Below are positions 5,665 to 11,313 of a DNA stretch of 11,313 nt, in pieces (the stretch's first letter is position 1; each line of letters begins with the position of its first letter). The notes beneath the pieces were generated by a model that was given only the letters and a program-made list of their open reading frames with translations, was not told the DNA's origin and did not search any database. The stretch is taken from the NCBI GenBank assembly GCA_001795345.1, contig MGON01000105.1, positions 5,666 to 16,978 on the forward strand. Direction: 5' to 3'. The position numbers and the translations under genes were made by a program. This stretch comes from Chloroflexi bacterium RIFCSPLOWO2_02_FULL_71_16. Its GTDB lineage: Bacteria; Chloroflexota; Limnocylindria; P2-11E.

Positions 5665-6539
5665 GAGCTCACCTCCGACGACGCGGCGACGGCTTCCATG
5701 CGGCGCCGGCGGAAGGCGGCGAGCCCGGTCACGCCGAGCACGGCCGCCGAGATCAGCGCCACGCCCGCCGACGGGTTCATGTTCCGCTGAGGCAGCTGGG
5801 GCGAGCTCGGGAGGCTGTAGACCTCCGGCTTGTCGAGCAGCAGGTAGAAGACGTTGAGACCGCCGACGACCTCCATGTCGGCGACGGCCGCGCCCTTGTT
5901 CGGTCCCTGCGTGATGGTCCCCCTGTTCCCGAGGTCCCAGCCGTAGATGTACGCGTCGGTCTGGCCCCGGGCGTGAAGGGCGCGCACGCGCTCCGCGGCC
6001 ATGGCCTTCAGGTCGTCGACGTTCCCGAAGGTCAGCGAGGAGGTGGGGCAGGCCTTGGCGCACGCGGTGCCCTGGCTGTCCTCCAGGCGGTCCTGGCAGA
6101 GGATGCACTTGTTCACGCGGCCGGTCCGCTGGTTGTAGTCGATCACGCCGAACGGGCACGCACCCACGCAGTAGCGGCACCCGATGCAGACGTCCTGGTG
6201 GATGTCCACGGAGCCGTGCTGCGTGCGGTAGAGCGCTCCGGTCGGGCAGACCTCGAGGCATCCGGCCTGCTCGCAGTGCTTGCACGAGTCGCTCATCATC
6301 AGCCAGCGCGCGTCGACCCGGTCCTCGCTGAACTGCTCGACGAACTTCACGTGCCGCCAGTTGCTCGCGCTGAGGTGGCCGGTGTTGTCGTACGAGTTGG
6401 CGGTGAAGGCGCGGTGCTCCCGGACGGCGGTCTCGTCGTCCATCGGCAGCTCGTTCCACTGCTTGCAGGCGACCTGGCAGGCCTTGCATCCGGTGCACAG
6501 GGTGGTGTCGACGAACATGCCCTTCGTGGCGGTGGCCAT
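5661..6539 (-). CDS. fdnH: Formate dehydrogenase iron-sulfur (beta) subunit, membrane-anchored
   Basis: The 292-aa electron-transfer subunit has 16 cysteines arranged for four [4Fe-4S] clusters: C15-C18-C21-C25, C86-C89-C94-C98P, C118-C121-C124-C128P and C145-C148-C160-C164P. This is the pattern of FdnH/HybA/DmsB-type proteins that wire a molybdopterin subunit to the membrane. A single C-terminal hydrophobic helix (258-276) followed by RRRR anchors it, as in E. coli FdnH, leaving the clusters on the outer face. There is no Tat signal of its own, so it should be exported together with FdnG. The ATG at 6539 overlaps the fdnG TAA by one base (TAATG), with GGGGAGGG upstream inside fdnG. The 4-base overlap with the nrfD-like gene shows tight coupling. 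Confidence 0.95.
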   Translation of the reverse strand: MATATKGMFVDTTLCTGCKACQVACKQWNELPMDDETAVREHRAFTANSYDNTGHLSASNWRHVKFVEQFSEDRVDARWLMMSDSCKHCEQAGCLEVCPTGALYRTQHGSVDIHQDVCIGCRYCVGACPFGVIDYNQRTGRVNKCILCQDRLEDSQGTACAKACPTSSLTFGNVDDLKAMAAERVRALHARGQTDAYIYGWDLGNRGTITQGPNKGAAVADMEVVGGLNVFYLLLDKPEVYSLPSSPQLPQRNMNPSAGVALISAAVLGVTGLAAFRRRRMEAVAASSEVSS

Positions 6540-9500
6540 TACCGTGCCCTCCCCTTCCTGATGTCGGCGGTGAAGGCCTTGGCCTCGTGGATGGTCACGT
6601 TGGGATCAGCGACCAGCGACGTCATGTTGTTCGCGACGTCGCCCGTTGCGATCCCCATGTAGCCCCAGTGCCACGGCATGCCGATCTGGTAGACGCGCTT
6701 GCCGTCCACCGTGAGGGGCCGGAGGCGGCGGGTGACGAGGGCGCGGGCCTCCGTGCTGCCCCGCTCCGTGGTGACGGTCACGAAGTCGCCGTTGGCTATG
6801 CCCTTCTCGTCCGCGAGCTCCGGCGGCATCTCGACGAACAGGTCCGGCATGAGCTCCGCGAGCCAGGGCAGCCAGCGCGTCATCGCCCCGGACAGGTGGT
6901 GCTCGGTGAGCCGGTAGGTGGTGATGACGTGCGGGAACTGCACGCCGCCGAACTCGTTGTACTTGTTCCCGGTCACGTCCCAGAACTTCGCGACCGGGTT
7001 GCGGTCCTGCTTGTAGAGAAGGTTCTTGACCGGTGACTCCCACGGCTCGTAGTGCGTGGGTATGGGCCCGTCCACGGTCCCGACGGGAGCGAAGAGCCAG
7101 CCCTTGCCGTCGGTCTTGAGGATGAACGGGTCGCGCCCGCTGTGGAACGCGATGCCGATCCCGGTCGGGTTGGCGGCGGCGCCGGGCGCCTTGGTCGGCG
7201 CGAAGTCGATGCCGTCGCCGCCGACGTTCTTCCAGGTCTTCGCGGTGGCATCCCAGTACGTGTACTTCTTGCGCTCCGACCACGGGTTGCCGTCCGGGTC
7301 GGCCGAGGCCCGGTTGTAGAGCTGCTTGCGGTTGCCCGGCCACGCCCAGCCCCAGCTGGGGCTGACCCAGCCGTCGTTCTTGCCGGGCGTCATGCGGGCG
7401 CGGTTGACGACCTTGCCGTCGATGAGCTGCAGCGCCCCGGTGTAGATCCAGGCGCCGGCGGCGGTCTTGCCGTCGGCCGTGAGCGCTCCGAACGTGTTGA
7501 GGACGTTGCCTGTCGCGACCTCGTAGCCGTTGATCTCCTTGAAGATCCGGAGCGCGGACGGCTCGTCCTTGTGCTTCCACTCGGCGACGTCGGCCGGGTC
7601 GGGGTCGTAGTCGAGGGTCATGTGCTTGATGGCGAGGTCCTTCGTCGCGGTGGAGCTGGCGTACCGGGCCTTCAGCTTCTTGCCGAGGGCGTACCAGAAG
7701 TACAGGTCGCTGCGCGCCTGCCCCGGCGGGTCCGCGGCCTTGTCGTGCCACTGGATCATCCGGGACGTCTGCGTCATCGTCCCGTCCTTCTCGGCGATGT
7801 GCGCGGCCGGCATGAACCAGACCTCGGTCGCGACCTTCGCCGGATCCGACCCCGCGACCGCCTTCCAGAAGGCGGCCGACTCCGTCTCGTAGAGGTCGAG
7901 GACGACCAGCCACTCGAGGTTCCGCATGGCGTTCCGCTGGAAGGTCGAGTTGATGCTGGTGGCGGGGTTCTGGCCCGTGAGGATCATGCCCTTGATCTTG
8001 CCCTCCGACATCTCCACGAACGTCGGCAGGTGGCTATGGTCGCCGGTGATCTTGGGCAGCCAGTCGTACCCGTAGTCGTTGTCCGCGGTCGCGGCCTCAC
8101 CGAACCACGCCTTCAGCTGGCTGACCACGTACGCCGGCGTGTTCGACCAGAAGGAGGTCGGCTGCGTCTCCGTGAGGATGTAGTCGCGCAGCGTGTCGTG
8201 CGCCCGGCGCGCGTTCGGCGTGTTCAGGTACCCGGGATGGGCGTTGTAGAGGGTCGAGATGTCGGTCGCGCCCTGCACTTGCGCGTGGCCGCGGAGGGCC
8301 TTGATACCCGAGCCCGGCCGCCCGACGTTGCCGAGCAGGAGCTGAATGAGCCCGGCGGTGCGGATGAGCTGGACGCCGGTCGTGTGCTGGGTCCAGCCGA
8401 CCGCGTAGGTGAACACGCCGGTCTTGTCCCGGCCCGAGTTCTCGGTGATGACCTGCGCGACCTTCAGGAAGAGCTCCTTCGGCGTGCCGGAGATCCGCTC
8501 CACCATCTCGGGCGTGTAGCGGGCGTAGTGCTTCTTCAGGATCTGGAACACCGTGTTCGGGTCCTGGAGGCTGCGGTCCTCCTTCGGCACGCCCGGCAGG
8601 CGGTTCGCGATCAACTGGGCGAAGTTGACGCCCTTGACGCTCTGGCCCTGCGCACCCGCCGGCGCCTCCGGCACGCGCGCCGGCGCTGGACCGCGCTGGT
8701 ACTGCCAGGTCGCGTTGCTGTAGGTCCGTGTCTTCGCGTCATACCCGGAGAAGAAGCCGTCGCCCTCCTCGGTGTCCTTGAAGTCGGCGTTGATGAGCGT
8801 CGCGGCGTTGGTGTAGTTGATCATGAACTCGAGGAAGTACTTCTTCTCGCTCAGGATGTAGTTGACGAGGCCGCCCAGGAACACGATGTCGGTGCCCGAA
8901 CGGATGGGAACGTACATGTCGCACATCGCGCTCGTGCGCGTGAAGCGCGGGTCGACGTGGATCAGGGTCGCGCCGTTCGCCTTGGCCTTCATCGGCCACT
9001 TGAAACCGACCGGGTGGCACTCGGCCATGTTCGAGCCCATGAAGACGATCCAGTCGCTGAACTGCATGTCCTGCAGGAAGGTGGTCGATCCGCCCCGCCC
9101 GAACGACGTCCCCAGACCGGGGACCGTGGCGGAGTGTCATATGCGGGCCTGGTTCTCGATCCGGACGATACCCATCATCCGCGCGACCTTGGCGAGGACG
9201 TAGTTCTCCTCGTTGTCGTTGGTGGACCCACCGAGGGCGAAGATGCCCGTCGTCTGGTTGATCAGCTTGCCCGTGCCGGGCTCGCGCTCGACGAAGGTCT
9301 CCTCCCGCGTCTTGGAGACGAGCTCGGCGATGCGGTCGAGGGCCGCGTCGTAGGAGATCTCCTCGTCGTCCCAGTCCGTCGCGTTCGGCTTGCGACGCAT
9401 GACGCGCGTCACGCGAAGATCGTTCACGGCCAGCTGGAACGTCGCCGCGCCCTTCGGACAGAGGCTGCCGGTGGAGTGCGGGGTGTCGGCGTTGCCTTCG

Positions 9501-9748
9501 ATGTTCACGATCCGCACCGCGCCGGTGCGGTCGTCGCGCTTGCTGGCGACCATCGTTCCGCAGCCGACCGCGCAGTACGGGCAGATGCTCGCCGTCTGTT
9601 TGGTGCCTTCGAGCTTTCGCGTGGCCGCGCGCTTCGCCGCGAACGCCGTGTTGAACCCGAGGCCGCTCAGCTGCGAGGCCGCTATTCCCGCCGAGCCGAT
9701 ACCGCTCAGCCGGAGGAACGTCCTCCGTGAGGTCGTTGCGATGGCCAT
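6539..9748 (-). CDS. fdnG: Selenocysteine-containing formate dehydrogenase, catalytic (alpha) subunit
   Basis: The 1069-aa Mo/W-bis-MGD enzyme oxidises formate to CO2 on the outer face of the membrane. A Tat signal (SRRTFLRLSG at 7-16, then a hydrophobic stretch ending near AFAA) fixes the start at ATG 9748, with GAGGGG seven bases upstream. A TTG start at 9787 would put 13 extra residues before the Tat motif. One [4Fe-4S] is bound by C56, C59, C63 and C97 (CPYCAVGC...CPKG). Codon 204 is TGA (9139-9137) inside NQARI-U-HSATV...TSFGRG, exactly where E. coli FdnG has NQARV-U-HGPTV. A SECIS hairpin follows. Reading continues without further stops through MGSNMAECHPVGFKWPMKA and typical domain III/IV sequence to TAA 6541-6539. 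Read as a stop, the TGA would give two useless fragments. It is first in a four-gene operon with fdnH, nrfD-like and fdhE. Confidence 0.95.
9095..9139 (-). promoter_or_regulatory. Selenocysteine UGA codon and SECIS element
   Basis: Counting the U of UGA as 1, bases 16-32 read GTCCCCGGTCTGGGGAC: a perfect six-pair stem closed by the loop GGTCT at 22-26. E. coli fdhF has the same GGUCU loop at the same distance, and U17, which is important there, is also U here. A lower stem can form from CCGCC (8-12) with GGCGG (41-45) and ACG (13-15) with CGT (35-37). The structure is the binding site for the special elongation factor SelB carrying Sec-tRNA. Confidence 0.93.
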
Positions 9749-9899
9749 TCCCGCACCCCTCTCCCTACGCAAAAGGTGATCCGGCAAGCCACGTGTATTT
9801 AGTTGCGCGGGAGCATACCCGTGCTCTGGCGCGTATCGAAGCCCCGTTCTCGACTGGCGGAATACCTAGCGAGAGCGTCGGGATCCGACGGGGCGCACG
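9749..9899 (-). promoter_or_regulatory. Candidate promoter region of the formate dehydrogenase operon
   Basis: The 151-base gap between cca and fdnG holds no gene. On the - strand TATGCT (9817-9812) is a fair -10 hexamer. Seventeen bases upstream lies TTCGAT (9840-9835), a poor -35. An unusually AT-rich stretch, AACTAAATACA, follows the -10, as expected near a start site. The ribosome binding site GAGGGG is at 9761-9756. No clear FNR or two-component operator was recognised. Confidence 0.35.
9876..9890 (-). terminator. GC-rich hairpin after cca, possible terminator
   Basis: CGTCGG and CCGACG form a perfect six-pair stem with a three-base loop, beginning ten bases after the cca stop on the - strand. 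No T-run follows, so it could be a weak or factor-assisted terminator, or just local structure. It separates cca from the promoter candidate of the formate dehydrogenase operon. Confidence 0.3.
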
Positions 9900-11303
9900 T
9901 CAGCCCTTCGGCGTGCCGCCGCCGTGGATCTCGCGGGAAAGCCGGAGCAGCGTCTCCCGCGTGTTCAGCTCGGGCTCGTCCAGCACGCGTTCGAAGAGGG
10001 CATCGATGATCCGCCCCACCTCCGGGCCGGGGCGCAGCCCGAGCTCGGCCATGACGTCGTGGCCGTCCACGGCCATATCGCGCTTCGAGAAGGCGTTGGC
10101 GCGGTGGATCTCCTCCTCCACCCGGAGCCAAAGCTCCTCGAGCTCCCGCAGGCGCGGCACCCGGGCCCCGCTGCCGATGTTGTCGCTGCGGCGCAGGAAG
10201 AAGAGGTCGCGGATCCGGTCGAGACCGACCTTCCGGATGAACCGGCGGACCGCGGAGCTCGTCCACTCCGACTGGTACCAGAACATGTGATGGCGGATGA
10301 GGTGGGTCGTGCGCTCGACCACCTCCTTCGGGAGCTTCCAGCGGCGCAGCAGCTGGCGGGCCTTGGCTTCGCCGACGAACTCGTGCTGGTGGAAGTGCCC
10401 GTCGTCGTGGGTGTCCGGCTTTCCCAGGTCGTGGAGGAGCGCCGCGAGCCGGAGGACGAGGTCCTCCTCCTCCGAGACGCCCTTCGGCATGTCGGCGGCG
10501 GCGGCGTCGAGCGTGGCGAGCGAGTGCTCGAACACGTCCTGGGCGGCGACCTTCTCCTGCGGCGTGTGCCGGCAGCGCTCGAGCTCCGGCGCGATGACCT
10601 CGAGGATCCCGAGGTCGGAGAGCATGCGGAACCCGACCGAGGGCACCGGCGCGCGCAGGATCTTCAGCAGCTCCTGCTGGACGCGCTCGCCCGAGAGCCC
10701 CGCGGCGAGGCCGGCGTTGCGGCGGATGGCCGCGGCCGTCGCCGGCTCGATGGTGAACCCCAGGACCGCCGCGAACCGCGGCGCGCGAAGCAACCGCAGG
10801 GCGTCCTCGCGGAAGCGCTCGTCCGGGTCGCCGACCGCGCGCACGATGCGCGCCTCGAGGTCCGCCTGGCCGCCGAACGGATCCACGAGCCCGCCCTTCG
10901 CGCCGCCCTCCGGCGGCGGCGTCCAGGCCATGGCGTTCATGGTGAAGTCGCGCCGCGCCAGGTCTTCCCGGAGGGACGTCGTGAACGCGACCGCGTCGGG
11001 CCGCCGGCGGTCGCTGTACTCGGACTCGACGCGGTAGGTGGTCACCTCGATCTCGTGCACGTCCATGCGCACGACCACCGTGCCGAAGCGGTTCAGGTAG
11101 AGCGAGCGGCGGAAGATCTGCTGGATCTCCTCGGGCCGCGCGTCGGTCGCCACGTCCCAGTCGGCCGGATCGACGCCACGGATCGCGTCGCGGACGCAGC
11201 CGCCCACGACGTAGGCCTCGTGGCCGCCGTCGCTCAGCTTGTGGATGACCTTCGCGACGTCGGCGGGAATGCGCAGCTCCACGACCCGCGAGTCTGGCGG
11301 CAA
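9900..11303 (-). CDS. cca: CCA-adding tRNA nucleotidyltransferase with HD domain
   Basis: This class II nucleotidyltransferase adds or repairs the 3' CCA of tRNA. From TTG 11303 it is 467 aa. Motifs in order are GGCVRD (34-39), the metal-binding DWD (48-50), RRDFTMNAMA (117-126), and EDALR (166-170), the EDxxR motif that selects CTP and ATP without a nucleic acid template. An HD phosphohydrolase domain follows (ALLHDLGK, HD at 291-292, with HFHQHE after it). The full EDxxR set favours a CCA-adding enzyme over a poly(A) polymerase. The start is uncertain: the frame remains open to the window edge, no ribosome binding site can be seen, and a GTG a few codons inside is an alternative, so the gene may be 5'-truncated. 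It is upstream of, and probably transcribed separately from, the formate dehydrogenase operon. Confidence 0.92.
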   Translation of the reverse strand: MPPDSRVVELRIPADVAKVIHKLSDGGHEAYVVGGCVRDAIRGVDPADWDVATDARPEEIQQIFRRSLYLNRFGTVVVRMDVHEIEVTTYRVESEYSDRRRPDAVAFTTSLREDLARRDFTMNAMAWTPPPEGGAKGGLVDPFGGQADLEARIVRAVGDPDERFREDALRLLRAPRFAAVLGFTIEPATAAAIRRNAGLAAGLSGERVQQELLKILRAPVPSVGFRMLSDLGILEVIAPELERCRHTPQEKVAAQDVFEHSLATLDAAAADMPKGVSEEEDLVLRLAALLHDLGKPDTHDDGHFHQHEFVGEAKARQLLRRWKLPKEVVERTTHLIRHHMFWYQSEWTSSAVRRFIRKVGLDRIRDLFFLRRSDNIGSGARVPRLRELEELWLRVEEEIHRANAFSKRDMAVDGHDVMAELGLRPGPEVGRIIDALFERVLDEPELNTRETLLRLSREIHGGGTPKG

Positions 11304-11313
11304 AGCCGCCTTC

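Noticed and set aside
4210..5790. 526-codon + strand open frame opposite fdhE, nrfD-like and fdnH
   Set aside because: Low-complexity Arg/Glu/Asp/Gly composition. It spans three well-supported genes on the opposite strand.
7052..9730. Very long open frame (892 codons) on the + strand opposite fdnG
   Set aside because: It is Arg/Val/Gly-rich shadow sequence caused by GC-rich third positions of fdnG on the other strand. It has no recognisable domain and no ribosome binding site.
9749..9787. Longer fdnG start at TTG 9787
   Set aside because: It would place 13 residues before the Tat signal. ATG 9748 has GAGGGG seven bases upstream and a normal SRRTFLR position.
1..11313. CRISPR arrays, tRNA or rRNA genes, insertion sequences
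   Set aside because: I looked for regularly spaced repeats, cloverleaf-like intergenic segments and transposase motifs and saw none. The gaps between genes are too short to hold most of these.

Overview
This is a high-GC bacterial window. It holds the 3' end of secA, two tandem lgt-like genes, a small cysteine-rich gene, prfB and a YtxH-like gene on the + strand. Facing them on the - strand are a complete formate dehydrogenase operon (fdnG-fdnH-nrfD-like-fdhE) and a CCA-adding enzyme gene. The phylum cannot be fixed from sequence alone. The secA/prfB neighbourhood, a YtxH-type protein, and Lgt proteins with Trp in the usual HGG position suggest a high-GC Terrabacteria lineage such as Chloroflexota or Actinomycetota. 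That is inference and is weakly held.

Left part (1-3793, + strand). The SecA C-terminal zinc-binding tail ends at 132. The first lgt (145-1014) follows 12 bases later. A second, divergent lgt paralog follows directly and has no standard start codon. After about 170 bases with a possible structured leader comes a 65-aa protein carrying two CxxxCxxC motifs. prfB (2221-3319) is split by a CTT-TGA-C programmed +1 frameshift. A single-span YtxH-like protein closes the block. Its stop lies one base from the stop of the convergent fdhE.

Right part (3795-9748, - strand). The operon encodes a periplasmic, quinone-linked formate dehydrogenase. FdnG is a Tat-exported molybdenum/tungsten-bis-MGD catalytic subunit. 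Its active-site selenocysteine is encoded by an in-frame TGA at 9137-9139, followed by a clear SECIS hairpin. FdnH is a four-cluster iron-sulfur subunit with a C-terminal membrane anchor. The quinone-side membrane subunit is an eight-span NrfD-type protein rather than cytochrome b. FdhE is the zinc-binding maturation factor. The genes overlap by 1 and 4 bases or are 13 bases apart, so they are almost certainly one transcript. A candidate promoter lies in the 151-base gap upstream of fdnG. The cca gene (9900-11303) lies upstream on the same strand, and its start may be beyond the window edge.

Conventional gene calling breaks several of these genes. The Sec TGA splits fdnG in two. The frameshift removes the first quarter of prfB. 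lgt2 and fdhE lose conserved N-termini because they lack ATG, GTG or TTG at the expected positions. The most notable points are the two UGA recoding events in one window, the tandem Lgt pair with substitutions at residues needed in E. coli Lgt, and the unrecognised Cys-rich small protein.
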